Positions 52,279 through 62,465 of a stretch of DNA of 64,000 nt are shown here, in pieces (within the stretch, counting starts at the first letter, position 1; the number at the start of each line of letters is the position of its first letter). Below the pieces are notes generated by a model, which saw only the letters and a list, made by a program, of their open reading frames with translations, made no database searches and was not told the DNA's origin. The stretch is from JAHRAW01 sp965226545 (GTDB lineage Bacteria; Pseudomonadota; Gammaproteobacteria; Arenicellales; Poriferihabitantaceae). The DNA lies in contig OZ245364.1 of NCBI GenBank assembly GCA_965226545.1, forward strand, positions 1,550,001-1,614,000, written 5' to 3'. A program made the translations under genes and the position numbers.

Positions 52279-54378
52279 TTGAACACGCAAGTTAAGAAGA
52301 CCGTCAAAACTTTCCCTTATGGCGCGCATGAAATGCGCATCGAAACCGGCGCGATTGCCCGTCAAGCCGACGGTGCGGTGATTGCAAGCATGGGCGATAC
52401 GGTGGTGTTGGTCACCGTGGTCGGGCGCAGGGAAAAAAGCCATTTTTCATTTTTTCCGTTAACCGTCGAATTCGAAGAGCGCACGTATGCCGCCGGCAAA
52501 ATCCCCGGCGGTTTTTTTAAGCGCGAAGGCCGCCCGTCGGAAAACGCCATTTTGACCTGCCGATTAATCGACCGCCCGATTCGCCCGTTGTTTCCCGACG
52601 GCTATATGAACGAAGTGCAAATCATCGCCACGGTGCTGTCGATTGACCCGCAAATCAACCCCGACATCCCGGCGTTACTCGGCGCATCGGCCGCATTGCA
52701 AATCGCCGGCATCCCGTTTAACGGCCCCATCGCCGCCGCGCGCGTCGGCATGATTGGCGGCGAATACGTGTTAAACCCCAGCGCGCAGCAACTTGCCGAA
52801 CAATCGAAATTGGATTTGGTCGTCGCCGGCACGGCCAGTGCGGTGCTGATGGTCGAATCCGAAGCGCAGGCTTTGGATGAGGAACAAATGCTCGGCGCGG
52901 TGATGTTTGGGCATGAACAAAGCCAAGTTGCGATTAAGGCGATACGCGAACTCGGCGAGGAAGCCGGCAAACCGCGTTGGGAATGGCAGCCGCCGCCGAC
53001 CGATGATGCGCTCGAATCGCGCGTCACCTCCGAGGACAACGGGCGCATCAAAGCCGCCTATCGCGTCTCCGACAAAGCCAAACGCCAAAACACGCTCAAC
53101 GAAATTCGCGCCGAAGTGCGCGCCGCGATTTGCGGCGAAGAGGACGCGGACGACCTCAAAGGCGCGGTTGGCGACGCGGTAAAGCGCATCGAGAAAAACG
53201 CGGTGCGCGGACAAATCCTCGAAGGGCTGCCGCGCATCGACGGCCGCGACAACACCAGCGTCCGCCCGATTAACATCGACACCGGCGTATTGCCGCGCAC
53301 GCACGGCTCAGCCTGTTTTACGCGCGGCGAAACTCAAGCGTTGGTTGTGGTCACGCTCGGCACCGACCGCGATTCGCAGGTCATCGACGCCCTGCAGGGC
53401 GATTACCGCGACCACTTTATGCTGCATTACAACTTCCCGCCGTACAGCGTCGGCGAAACCGGTCGAGTCGGCTCGCCGAAACGCCGCGAGATTGGTCACG
53501 GTCGATTGGCGCGCCGCGCGATTTCACCGGTGTTGCCGAGTCAAGAGGAATTCCCGTACACGATTCGCGTGGTGTCCGAAATCACCGAATCCAACGGCTC
53601 GAGTTCGATGGCGACCGTATGCGGCGCGAGTTTGGCGTTGATGGATGCCGGCATCAAAACCGCGGCGCCGGTGGCCGGCGTTGCCATGGGGTTGATTAAG
53701 GAAGGCGACAAGTTCGCCGTGCTGACCGACATTCTCGGCGATGAAGACCATCTCGGCGATATGGATTTTAAAGTCGCCGGCAGCGTGGACGGCGTCACCG
53801 CCTTGCAGATGGACATCAAAATCGACGGCATCACCCGCGACATCATGGCGCAAGCGCTCGCCCAAGCCAAACAGGCGCGGTTGCACATATTAAAGGAAAT
53901 GAGCGCCGCGATTGACCGTCCGCGCGAACAGATGTCGGAATACGCGCCGCGCATCGTCACGATTAAAATCAACCCGGAAAAAATCCGCGATGTTATCGGC
54001 AAGGGCGGCGCGGTGATTCGCGCGTTGTCCGATGAAACCGGCACCAGCATCGACATCGACGACGACGGCACAATTAAAATCGCCTCGACCGACAACAAAG
54101 CCGCGCAAGAGGCGATTCGTCGCATCGAGCAAATCACCGCCGATGTCGAAGTCGATGCGGTGTATGAAGGCAAGGTTGTGCGGCTGATGGAATTCGGCGC
54201 ATTCGTCAACATCCTGCCGGGCAAAGACGGCTTGGTGCATATCTCGCAAATCTCGCAAGACCGCGTCAATCAAGTCAGCGATGTGTTGAGCGAAGGCGAT
54301 GTGGTCAAAGTCAAGGTGTTGGAGGTCGATAAACAGGGACGCGTGCGGCTCAGCATGAAGGCGGTGGACGGGGCGTAG
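52279..54378 (+). CDS. pnp: Polyribonucleotide nucleotidyltransferase
   Basis: 699 residues starting at TTG 52279, with GAGG upstream. The translation MNTQVKKTVKTFPYGAHEMRIETG fits the family N-terminus. Two RNase PH domains follow (first with GGFFKREGRPSE and RPIRPLFPDGY, second with GLPRIDGRDNTSVRPI and HGSACFTRGETQALVVVTLG). After them come a KH domain (IRDVIGKGGAVIRAL) and an S1 domain (GKVVRLMEFGAFVNILPGKDGLVHIS). The enzyme degrades RNA 3' to 5' with phosphate. No low-complexity inserts are seen. Confidence 0.97.
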   Translation: MNTQVKKTVKTFPYGAHEMRIETGAIARQADGAVIASMGDTVVLVTVVGRREKSHFSFFPLTVEFEERTYAAGKIPGGFFKREGRPSENAILTCRLIDRPIRPLFPDGYMNEVQIIATVLSIDPQINPDIPALLGASAALQIAGIPFNGPIAAARVGMIGGEYVLNPSAQQLAEQSKLDLVVAGTASAVLMVESEAQALDEEQMLGAVMFGHEQSQVAIKAIRELGEEAGKPRWEWQPPPTDDALESRVTSEDNGRIKAAYRVSDKAKRQNTLNEIRAEVRAAICGEEDADDLKGAVGDAVKRIEKNAVRGQILEGLPRIDGRDNTSVRPINIDTGVLPRTHGSACFTRGETQALVVVTLGTDRDSQVIDALQGDYRDHFMLHYNFPPYSVGETGRVGSPKRREIGHGRLARRAISPVLPSQEEFPYTIRVVSEITESNGSSSMATVCGASLALMDAGIKTAAPVAGVAMGLIKEGDKFAVLTDILGDEDHLGDMDFKVAGSVDGVTALQMDIKIDGITRDIMAQALAQAKQARLHILKEMSAAIDRPREQMSEYAPRIVTIKINPEKIRDVIGKGGAVIRALSDETGTSIDIDDDGTIKIASTDNKAAQEAIRRIEQITADVEVDAVYEGKVVRLMEFGAFVNILPGKDGLVHISQISQDRVNQVSDVLSEGDVVKVKVLEVDKQGRVRLSMKAVDGA

Positions 54379-54401
54379 TTGTCGAGTTGCGCCGTTTGTC
54401 G

Positions 54402-54426
54402 AAGTGCGCTTAACACGAGCGCACTT
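54402..54426 (+). terminator. Hairpin after pnp
   Basis: AAGTGCGCT pairs perfectly with AGCGCACTT around a seven-base loop, 24 bases after the pnp stop. There is no T-run, so it may be a stabilising or factor-dependent end. The remaining 54427-54674 contains only GTTAAC/GTGACAAG words and no gene. Confidence 0.5.
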
Positions 54427-54674
54427 AACAAGTGTGGTTGGGTTTGCGTTTATAAGTGACAGCGATTTGTATATCGGCTTGTATATCGACTTTCACCGTT
54501 GCGGCGGATGCAATTGTAACGACGACCGGGTGACATGGATTGCGCCCGGCAAGTTGTTAAGTTATGAAACTGGAACGACTCCGTTGTTAATCAATCGCAC
54601 GATATAAAGTGTGACAAGTTAACAGTAAAGCGTTACAAATTAAATAAACGACGCGACCAATAAAGCGTCACAAG

Positions 54675-55805
54675 TTAACGCGCCGTCAATTGCCCAGTGC
54701 GACTTCGATATTGTTCGCATTTATCGGCGAATTTTTTGCTGCTGACCGGCATCGGCACGCGCACATTGGCAACCCAAGTAATTAACTTCGCGCCGTCGCG
54801 CAATAACCGCGTGCCGCGTTTGATGTGGCGTTCCAATTCGCTCGATGCATCGGCCGGAATCGCCGCCATAAAAGCGCGCAATTGTTCGCCGTCGGCGACA
54901 AACTTTGGCCAAATCCGCCAATAATCCGGGTCGCTGCGCAGGATTTCGCATTCGCGTTTTGCGCTTTGGATAAATTCATCGACCAATGCGCCGGCGTCGG
55001 CAAACCACGATTGCGCGCACAAGGTTGCCTGCACCAACGCGCCGATGCGTTCCAACTCGCTCATCGCCTGCGCGACTTTGCGATATCGGCTGTGATAATA
55101 CTCATCCAGCGACATCGTAAACACCTTCACCGGCTCGCCCCACAATTCATCGACGCCCTCTTCGCCGCTCGAATGTTTCACCTGCCCGCACAACTCGAGC
55201 GCCTCGGTAAAACACGCCGCGCATTCGCGCATCAATGCATTGTCGGCTTTGATGTCGATGCCGCGTTCCTCCAAATCGACTATCGCGGTGAAGATGTCGG
55301 TCGCGCGATTGAACAACGCCCCGGCCAACATCGCCGCATTAACGCGCTTGCGTTGCGGCTGATGTTCGGCTTGCCAAGCGGCGCGCGCCTGCGCAACCTT
55401 GCCGCCCGGGGTGTTGATGCCGGCTTCGGTGTGATGAAAAGTGCGCCGCGTCAGCGCATCAATCAAACGCTTTTTCGCCGCCAATGTTTCCGGCGGCGGC
55501 GGGTAATAGCGCACCCAATGCCCGTCATAAAAAATCCGCTCAACCCCGTCGCGCGCGGCAACATCGCCGTTGTTCGGCGATGGCGGCGATTCGGTTGATG
55601 GTGAATTGGGCGCCGCTTCGGGCGGCACTTTGGACGACACGCTGGGCGACACTTTGGATGGCGTTTTGGATAATGGCGCGCAATTATGCCTGCAAACGCA
55701 TCGTATCGCTATGCCGTTCGATACTATTTCGCCGCCCGTTGTTCGCCACTTCGCCGCCCGCCGTTCGACAATATGTTGACGATGCATGCGCCGCTTATTC
55801 GCCAA
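54675..55805 (-). CDS. Protein of unknown function, coupled to a TolC-like gene
   Basis: Up to 376 residues. The first 85 or so are basic then P/S-rich (SKTPSKVSPSVSSKVPPEAAP) and unlikely to fold. From VERIFYDGHWVRYYPPPPETLAAKKRLIDALTRRTFHHTEAG onward the protein is mostly helical and charged, with MLAGALFNRATDIFTAIVDLEERGIDI and DEYYHSRYRKVAQAM. No signal peptide or membrane helix is present. I do not recognise the family. The start overlaps the TolC-like stop by 11 bases, so the two are translationally linked if this start is right. A role beside an export system is inference only. Confidence 0.6.
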   Translation of the reverse strand: MANKRRMHRQHIVERRAAKWRTTGGEIVSNGIAIRCVCRHNCAPLSKTPSKVSPSVSSKVPPEAAPNSPSTESPPSPNNGDVAARDGVERIFYDGHWVRYYPPPPETLAAKKRLIDALTRRTFHHTEAGINTPGGKVAQARAAWQAEHQPQRKRVNAAMLAGALFNRATDIFTAIVDLEERGIDIKADNALMRECAACFTEALELCGQVKHSSGEEGVDELWGEPVKVFTMSLDEYYHSRYRKVAQAMSELERIGALVQATLCAQSWFADAGALVDEFIQSAKRECEILRSDPDYWRIWPKFVADGEQLRAFMAAIPADASSELERHIKRGTRLLRDGAKLITWVANVRVPMPVSSKKFADKCEQYRSRTGQLTAR

Positions 55806-57246
55806 TCATTCGGTCGAGCAAATTGTCGTACTCCAATCGATTTTTTTGATACGCAACCAACCGCTCAATCCGTTCATGCCGCGCCTCGCGTTCATCCAAC
55901 AACGCCTGCAGATAATCCCGCAACGACACCGCACCTTCACGATGTTGTTGCCGCGCATTGTTTGCACTGCGCGCGGCGGCGGCAACGGCATTGCGCAAAC
56001 TTTCATCGTCGATGGCAAGCAATGCATGCAGCGATTGAATGTCGGCGATTAAATCCTGCAGTTTTTCCGCATAACTGATTTCCAATTTGCGCACGCCAAG
56101 TTCATAGCGGGTTAAATAGGATTTGGTTAACACATTGCCGCCGAGCGGGACGCGGAATTCGAGGGTGGCACTGTAATCCCAACGGTCGTCGCTGTATGCG
56201 GATGTCGCCGACTCGTTGGTAAGGTCAGTGCGTTCGACTTCGATATCCCAATCCAATGTTGGCAGTTCGCGGTTTTGGTAATACGCAATTTCCAATTCGC
56301 TTAACTCGATGTTGTGCGCGATACTTTTTAAGTCGCGGCTGTTGGCGCGCAAATACTTCGATAAATTCTTTTCGACCATATCGGCGCGTTGCATTAAATC
56401 GAATTGCGGCGCATCACTTTCCAACGCCGGCGCGTTTAACAACACCGCCAATCGTTGTCGTGCGGAACGCAGTTTGTTTTCATTGTCGGTTTGTTCACCC
56501 TGGATGTTTAACAATGTACTTTGCAACAAATCAGTTTCACTGTCGTCTTGCGGTGACAGTGCGGCTAACTGATTAAGCGTCGCACGGTCGACTTCACCGT
56601 AACGGTGATACAACAACCACGACAAATAATCCTCGAGTCGTTCGCTAAGGAAATCCTCTTTGGTTTCGAAAAACGAAAGTTGTTGACGCTTTAAATCCAA
56701 AATGTTGCGCTTATATGATTTAAGCGACAAGGCATTGCCGTCGTGTTTTAACAACGGATAACTGTACTTGACATATTTTCGCGTCTCGTTGTCGGCGAGT
56801 CCGTATTCGTCGTGGTATTTTCGCGGCGCCCCTTTTTTGGCGCGTTTGTAACGAGTGTAACGGTCACGGTCTTCTTCGTATTCAACCCCAACCTTTAAAC
56901 TGCCGCGATGCGACAAAAACCGTTTTTCAATCGCGAGGTCAATATCAATCGGTTTCGACACGGTTTCATGGTTGTATGCGGAAGTCGAAGGCGTGTCCCG
57001 GTCCAAATCCACCTCCCGATACCCCACCTCCGCCGACAACTCCGCCTTCCAATTGGCGTAATTATCCCGACTCGCATCCAACTCCAACCGCTTAATCTGC
57101 AAACCAATTTGCGCCTCTTCCAATAAGTGATCTTGCGCCAACACCTTGTCAATAAACTGCGCTTCATTAATCGCAAACACCGGCGCGGCGGCAAAAACCA
57201 AAACAGCGGTCGCCGCCGACAACGCCGCGCGCAACCACCGCCGCAT
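55795..57246 (-). CDS. TolC-like outer membrane efflux family protein
   Basis: 483 residues from ATG 57246, where a signal peptide begins (MRRWLRAALSAATAVLVFAAAPVFA). The upstream part of the frame is N/D/H-repeat (NNDAQINNDAQNDSHNDSH). It could be translated but would bury the signal. The rest is long alpha-helices broken by beta segments, as in OEP/TolC proteins (KAELSAEVGYREVDLD, DWDIEVERTDL, YSATLEFRVPLGG), with duplicated halves. The C-terminus repeats GAVSLRDYLQALLDEREARHERIERLVAYQKNRLEYDNLL. It is somewhat divergent, with no inner-membrane partner nearby. Confidence 0.75.
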   Translation of the reverse strand: MRRWLRAALSAATAVLVFAAAPVFAINEAQFIDKVLAQDHLLEEAQIGLQIKRLELDASRDNYANWKAELSAEVGYREVDLDRDTPSTSAYNHETVSKPIDIDLAIEKRFLSHRGSLKVGVEYEEDRDRYTRYKRAKKGAPRKYHDEYGLADNETRKYVKYSYPLLKHDGNALSLKSYKRNILDLKRQQLSFFETKEDFLSERLEDYLSWLLYHRYGEVDRATLNQLAALSPQDDSETDLLQSTLLNIQGEQTDNENKLRSARQRLAVLLNAPALESDAPQFDLMQRADMVEKNLSKYLRANSRDLKSIAHNIELSELEIAYYQNRELPTLDWDIEVERTDLTNESATSAYSDDRWDYSATLEFRVPLGGNVLTKSYLTRYELGVRKLEISYAEKLQDLIADIQSLHALLAIDDESLRNAVAAAARSANNARQQHREGAVSLRDYLQALLDEREARHERIERLVAYQKNRLEYDNLLDRMIGE

Positions 57247-57505
57247 ATGCGGTTGAGAGTGCGCGGATTGCGCATAATGCGAATCATTGTGCGAATCATT
57301 TTGCGCGTCATTGTTAATTTGCGCATCATTGTTAACTTGATATTGCATCGTCAGTCACCTATGGGTTAAAATGGTTAAACGGACGGCGACTTTACTAAAA
57401 CTTTTTTACCGCACAACACCAACCGCAACTTCAAGCGCAAAAAACCCGCGCATTTGTGCTGAATGTCACAATGCGCCCCGCCACCGACACCAACCCCTCA
57501 CCCGC

Positions 57506-58663
57506 ATGCCCGACCTGCACCGCACGCCGTTATATGCATTGCATATCGAACACGGCGCGAAACTAACAAAGTTTGCCGGCTATGAAATGCCGTTGAATTA
57601 TTCCGCCGGCATCATTGCCGAACATCTGCATGTGCGCGAACACGCCGGCTTGTTTGACGCTTCGCACATGGGCGTCATCGAACTCGCCGACGACGAACGC
57701 AACGCGCTTGCATTGGAAAAATTAACCCCGACCGATGTATGCGGAATTGCCGACGGGCGACAACGTTATGCATTGCTCACCCGCCAAGACGGCGGCGTGC
57801 TCGATGATTTAATGGTGCAGCGAATCGGCGGGCGATTTGTGTTGGTGGTCAATGCCGCCTGCAAACAAAACGACCTTGCGCATCTGCGCGCGCAACTCGG
57901 CGATGCATGCGAAATGCAATTGGTCGACGATTGCGCCTTGCTTGCATTGCAAGGCCCGCGCGCCGCCGAATCGTTGGCGCAATTAAATGCGGATGCCGAG
58001 TCGATGAAGTTTATGGAAGTGCGCGAAATGCAATTGTGCGATGCGCAATGCCACGTATCGCGCAGCGGCTACACCGGCGAAGACGGCTTCGAAATCATCG
58101 TGCAAGAAGCGCATGCCGAACGAGTGGCGCGCGCTTTGCTGGCGCAACCGGCGGTGCAACTTTGCGGATTGGGTGCGCGCGATTCATTGCGATTGGAAGC
58201 CGGCTTGTGTTTATACGGCAACGAATTGACCGCGCAAACCACGCCGATTGAAGCCGGGCTGAACTGGGCGATTGGCAAGGCGCGCCGTCCGGGCGGCAAT
58301 CGCGCCGGCGGATTTTTAGGCGAGGCGAAAATTTTTGCGCAATTGCAAGACGGCGCACCAACCGTGCGCGTCGGCTTTATCGCCGAAGGGCGCATACCGG
58401 TGCGCACCGGCGCTTTGATTGTTTCGAACGATTCGAGTGATTCGAGCGCTTCGACCGATTCGACAATGAACGATGCCGCGCGCGACATCGACATCGTCAC
58501 CAGCGGCGGCTATTCGCCGAGTTTGGCAAAGCCGATTGGCATGGCGACCATTGCGCGCGATTGCGCCAAAATCGGCGCGCGACATTTTGCCCAAGTGCGC
58601 AATAAACAAATACCGATTGTGATTGTACAATTGCCATTTGTCGCCGCGCGGTTTTGTCGGTAA
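57506..58663 (+). CDS. gcvT: Glycine cleavage system T protein
   Basis: 385 residues from ATG 57506 (MPDLHRTPLYALHIEHGAKLTKFAGYEMPLNY). The aminomethyltransferase core is GLFDASHMGVIEL, DDLMVQRIGGRFVLVVNAACK, SGYTGEDGFEII and LCGLGARDSLRLEAGLCLYGNEL. A short D/S/T-rich insert (residues about 312-332, NDSSDSSASTDS) sits in the C-terminal barrel where the family has a tight turn. It takes the methylamine from the H protein and makes 5,10-methylene-tetrahydrofolate. It diverges from the TolC-like gene. No glycine riboswitch was recognised upstream. Confidence 0.95.
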   Translation: MPDLHRTPLYALHIEHGAKLTKFAGYEMPLNYSAGIIAEHLHVREHAGLFDASHMGVIELADDERNALALEKLTPTDVCGIADGRQRYALLTRQDGGVLDDLMVQRIGGRFVLVVNAACKQNDLAHLRAQLGDACEMQLVDDCALLALQGPRAAESLAQLNADAESMKFMEVREMQLCDAQCHVSRSGYTGEDGFEIIVQEAHAERVARALLAQPAVQLCGLGARDSLRLEAGLCLYGNELTAQTTPIEAGLNWAIGKARRPGGNRAGGFLGEAKIFAQLQDGAPTVRVGFIAEGRIPVRTGALIVSNDSSDSSASTDSTMNDAARDIDIVTSGGYSPSLAKPIGMATIARDCAKIGARHFAQVRNKQIPIVIVQLPFVAARFCR

Positions 58664-58829
58664 CGTTCGAGTTTGTACTCGATGTTTTTTTGTGACATTT
58701 TATTTTTTGTGACACATTAATAGTGACACTTTAATCTTGTTGCAAGTTGCACTGTAACTTTGCTGTAAACTTTTGTTATAAACTTTACTTAAACCAAACT
58801 CGTAACCGTCAACCACACAGGGGGAAAAC

Positions 58830-59204
58830 ATGACCACCAAATACACCGAAGAACACGAATGGGTGCGCGAACAGGACGGCGTGCATATTGTCGGCATCAC
58901 CAACCACGCACAAGAGCAACTCGGCGAAGTGGTGTTTGTTGAATTGCCCGAGGTCAACGCCAAACTCGGCTGCGGCGACGAAGTGGCGGTTATCGAATCG
59001 GTCAAAGCGGCCGGCGAGATAAAATCCCCGCTCGGCGGCGAAGTGATTGCGGTCAACGACCAACTCAACGACAACCCCGAATTGGTCAACCAAGACCCCG
59101 AAGGCGAAGGCTGGATTTACAAACTGCGCACCGACGACGGCCGACCGATGGAGGAATTAATGGACGCCGACGCTTATCAGGATTATGTGCATTCGCTTGA
59201 GTGA
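58830..59204 (+). CDS. gcvH: Glycine cleavage system H protein
   Basis: 124 residues, with GGGGG just before the ATG. The lipoylated lysine is in AVIESVKAAGEIKSPLGGEV. KYTEEHEWVR at the start and ELMDADAYQDYV at the end are family marks. It shuttles aminomethyl groups between P, T and L proteins. It is separated from gcvT by about 165 bases rich in GTGACA words and from gcvP by a repeat gap. Confidence 0.97.
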   Translation: MTTKYTEEHEWVREQDGVHIVGITNHAQEQLGEVVFVELPEVNAKLGCGDEVAVIESVKAAGEIKSPLGGEVIAVNDQLNDNPELVNQDPEGEGWIYKLRTDDGRPMEELMDADAYQDYVHSLE

Positions 59205-59207
59205 TAA

Positions 59208-59325
59208 GTGACTTTGACTTTGACCGTGATTGTGACTGTGAACGTGACTGTTACCGTATTGCCACCGTGCACTTACTTGTAATGACACTGGTACTTGCAA
59301 GTGTACTTACAAGTGCACCTGCAAC
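59208..59325. repeat. GTGACTTTGAC and ACTTGCAAGTG repeats between gcvH and gcvP
   Basis: GTGAC/GTTAC words at 6-to-12-base steps (59208-59258) pass into repeats of ACTTGCAAGTGT and ACTTACAAGTGC (59272-59325). These lengthen a normally compact junction to 170 bases. Confidence 0.75.
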
Positions 59326-59374
59326 CGTACGCACACGCACACTTTAAGAAGTTCAACTCCAACCCCCAAACCCC

Positions 59375-62248
59375 ATGCCACGCGCCGACGATTTTGCCGT
59401 TCGCCACATTGGTTCCAACCCGCAACAAATCGCCGAGATGTTGCACGCCTTGGGAATCGAATCATTGGATGAATTGATTGCCGAGACCGTGCCGCAATCC
59501 ATCTGCACTCGGCATCGCTTTCGCCTGCCCGATTCCTTGGATGAAAATCGCCTGAACAAACTCAGCCGTCAAATCGCGGCTGACAATGTCGCGGCGATAT
59601 CGATGATTGGGTTGGGCTATTACGGCACGGTGACGCCGCCGGTGATTCGCCGCAATGTAATGGAAAATCCGGATTGGTATACCGCCTATACGCCGTATCA
59701 ACCGGAAGTCAGCCAAGCGCGATTGGAAGTGTTGCTTTCGTTTCAGCAGATGATTACCGATTTGACCGCAATGGAAATCGCCAATGCATCGTTGTTGGAT
59801 GAAGCCACCGCCGCGGCCGAAGCGATGATGTTGGCGCGGCGCGTTGGCAAGAGTAAATCCAATCGGTTGTTAATTCACAACGATTGTTTGCCGCAGACAA
59901 TTGCGGTCGTACAAACCCGCGCCGAGCCGATGGCGATTGATGCGCAAGTTGTCGACTTAAGCGATGCGGATGTGCTTGCGAATCCCGACACCGCCGATTG
60001 TTTCGCCGCGATTGTGCAATACCCCGGCGCGTGCGGGCGGATTGATGATTTTCGCGCGTTGGTCGAAACCTTGCACGCCAACAATGCGCTGGTGATTTTC
60101 GCGGCCGACCCGTTGGCGTTGACGATGTTGACTCCGCCGGGCGAACTCGGCGCCGACATTGTCATCGGCAGCACGCAACGATTCGGCGTGCCGATGGGCT
60201 ATGGCGGGCCGCACGCCGCGTATTTGGCCGCGCGCGCAGCCTATAAGCGCAGCATCCCCGGGCGATTGATTGGCGTATCGATTGACGCCAACGGCAAACG
60301 CGCGTATCGAATGGCGTTACAGACGCGCGAACAACACATCCGCCGCGACAAAGCCACCAGCAACATCTGCACCGCGCAAGTGTTGTTGGCGGTGATGGCG
60401 ACTTTTTATGCGCAATATCACGGCCCCGAAGGCTTGACGCGCATCGCCGCGCGAGTCAACCGGTTGGCGCGCGCTTTGGCCGACGGGTTGACGCGACTCG
60501 GTTATGAGATTGTGCATTCGAATTATTTCGATACGATTATGATTCGCGCGCACGGTCGCGCCCAACGCCTGCACACCGAAGCCGAACAAGCGAGATATAA
60601 CCTTCGATTAATCGACGCCGACCATCTCGGCGTCAGTTTGGATGAAACCACCACGCGCGGCAAAGTCGAAGGCTTGCTGCATGTCTTCGCCGCAGTCACC
60701 GCAAACCAACCGGGCGGCGATTTGTTTAACCGCGATTTGCCGGCGTCGATTCCATCGACGTTGATGCGGCAAAGCGAATTCCTTATCCATCCGCATTTTC
60801 ATCGCTATCGTAGTGAAACCGAATTCATGCGCTATCTGCGCAAGACCGCGGCCAAGGACATCACCCTGTCGCGCTCGATGATTCCGCTTGGTTCATGCAC
60901 GATGAAATTAAACGCGGCGTCGGAAATGGAGCCGATATCCAATCCGCTGTTTGCGCACATCCACCCGTTCGCCCCGCTACGCCACGCGCGCGGCTATCAA
61001 CGCATCATCAACAAACTCGAAATAATGTTGTGCGAATTAACCGGCTTTGCCGCGTTTAGTTTTCAACCCAACGCCGGCTCACAGGGCGAATACGCCGGCT
61101 TGTTGTGCATTCGCGCTTGGCATCGTTCGCGCGGCAATGTCAATCGAGACGTGTGCTTAATCCCGTCATCGGCGCACGGCACCAATCCGGCCAGTGCAGT
61201 GATGGCCGGCATGCGCGTCGTGGTCGTGCGATGCGACGCAGACGGCAACATCGATTTGGATGATTTGACCGCCAAAGCCGAACAACACGCCGAACGATTG
61301 GCGGCGATGATGGTCACCTATCCATCGACGCACGGCGTATTCGAAGAACGCATCCGCGAGTTGTGCGACATCGTGCATGCGCACGGCGCGCAGGTATACA
61401 TGGACGGCGCCAACATGAACGCGATGGTCGGCATCTGCCGCCCGGCGGAAATTGGCGCCGATGTTATGCATTTAAATTTGCATAAAACTTTCGCAATCCC
61501 GCACGGCGGCGGCGGCCCCGGCATGGGGCCGATTGGCGTCGCCCAACACCTCGCACCGTTTTTGCCGAATCATCCGCTGGTGCAATGCAATCGCGGCGGC
61601 GCGAGTCCTCTCGGCACAGTGTCGGCGGCGCCGTGGGGTTCGCCGTTAATCCTGCCGATTTCATGGGCATACATGCGCCTGCTCGGCGAGCACGGCTTAA
61701 AGCGCGCCACCAAAGTTGCCATCCTAAACGCCAACTACATCGCGCAACGATTGGATGCGCATTATCCGGTGGTGTATCGCGGCAACAACGGCCGGGTCGC
61801 GCATGAATGCGTGATTAGTTTGGCGGCGATAAAGGAAACCTGCGGCGTCAGCGTCGAGGATGTCGCCAAACGTTTGATTGATTACGGTTACCACGCGCCG
61901 ACGATGTCATGGCCGGTCGCCGATTCATTAATGATCGAGCCCACCGAAAGCGAATCCAAAACCGAACTCGACCGTTTTTGCGATGCAATGATTGCAATCC
62001 GCGAAGAGATTCGCGAGGTCGAGACCGGCAAATGCGAATTGCAAAACAGCCTGCTCACCGCCGCCCCGCACAGTTACCACCTGCTGGTCGGCGATGAATG
62101 GAACAAACCCTATTCCCGCCGCCGCGCGTTCTTCCCCACTGCTGAAGTTGAAGCCAATAAATATTGGCCGCCGGTCGGCCGGGTCGATAATGTTTATGGT
62201 GATAAGAATTTGATGTGTAGTTGTCCGCCGTTGGATGAGTATGAGTGA
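59375..62248 (+). CDS. gcvP: Glycine dehydrogenase (decarboxylating), single-chain P protein
   Basis: 957 residues, the normal length for the single-chain form. The N-terminal half is FAVRHIGSNPQQIAEMLHALG, MIGLGYYGTVTPPVIRRN and YTPYQPEVSQARLE. The C-terminal half holds the PLP lysine in HLNLHKTFAIPHGGGGPGMGPIGV and GSQGEYAGLLCIRAWH. It decarboxylates glycine and loads H protein. No inserts are seen. The GCS L protein is not in the window. Confidence 0.97.
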   Translation: MPRADDFAVRHIGSNPQQIAEMLHALGIESLDELIAETVPQSICTRHRFRLPDSLDENRLNKLSRQIAADNVAAISMIGLGYYGTVTPPVIRRNVMENPDWYTAYTPYQPEVSQARLEVLLSFQQMITDLTAMEIANASLLDEATAAAEAMMLARRVGKSKSNRLLIHNDCLPQTIAVVQTRAEPMAIDAQVVDLSDADVLANPDTADCFAAIVQYPGACGRIDDFRALVETLHANNALVIFAADPLALTMLTPPGELGADIVIGSTQRFGVPMGYGGPHAAYLAARAAYKRSIPGRLIGVSIDANGKRAYRMALQTREQHIRRDKATSNICTAQVLLAVMATFYAQYHGPEGLTRIAARVNRLARALADGLTRLGYEIVHSNYFDTIMIRAHGRAQRLHTEAEQARYNLRLIDADHLGVSLDETTTRGKVEGLLHVFAAVTANQPGGDLFNRDLPASIPSTLMRQSEFLIHPHFHRYRSETEFMRYLRKTAAKDITLSRSMIPLGSCTMKLNAASEMEPISNPLFAHIHPFAPLRHARGYQRIINKLEIMLCELTGFAAFSFQPNAGSQGEYAGLLCIRAWHRSRGNVNRDVCLIPSSAHGTNPASAVMAGMRVVVVRCDADGNIDLDDLTAKAEQHAERLAAMMVTYPSTHGVFEERIRELCDIVHAHGAQVYMDGANMNAMVGICRPAEIGADVMHLNLHKTFAIPHGGGGPGMGPIGVAQHLAPFLPNHPLVQCNRGGASPLGTVSAAPWGSPLILPISWAYMRLLGEHGLKRATKVAILNANYIAQRLDAHYPVVYRGNNGRVAHECVISLAAIKETCGVSVEDVAKRLIDYGYHAPTMSWPVADSLMIEPTESESKTELDRFCDAMIAIREEIREVETGKCELQNSLLTAAPHSYHLLVGDEWNKPYSRRRAFFPTAEVEANKYWPPVGRVDNVYGDKNLMCSCPPLDEYE

Positions 62249-62465
62249 GGGGTTGATTCGCTTTAACAAATTTTGTGTTGTGCTTGGCGGCTATCCGGGG
62301 GTTGTTGGGTTGATTTTGGCGGTTTTGTTTTGGCGTAGTCCGCGCCGTTGTTAATTCCGCCGGCGATTGTTTACTGTTGCGCGTTTACGATTTTGATTGA
62401 TTACGCGGCACTTGGCGTAGGCGTTTGTGCAGTGGGAAATCATGTTGCGGACATTGACCTTTTGG

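Noticed and set aside
57349..57505. Glycine riboswitch expected ahead of gcvT
   Set aside because: The 157 bases show none of the paired conserved riboswitch blocks that I could recognise. The gaps before gcvH and gcvP hold repeats instead.
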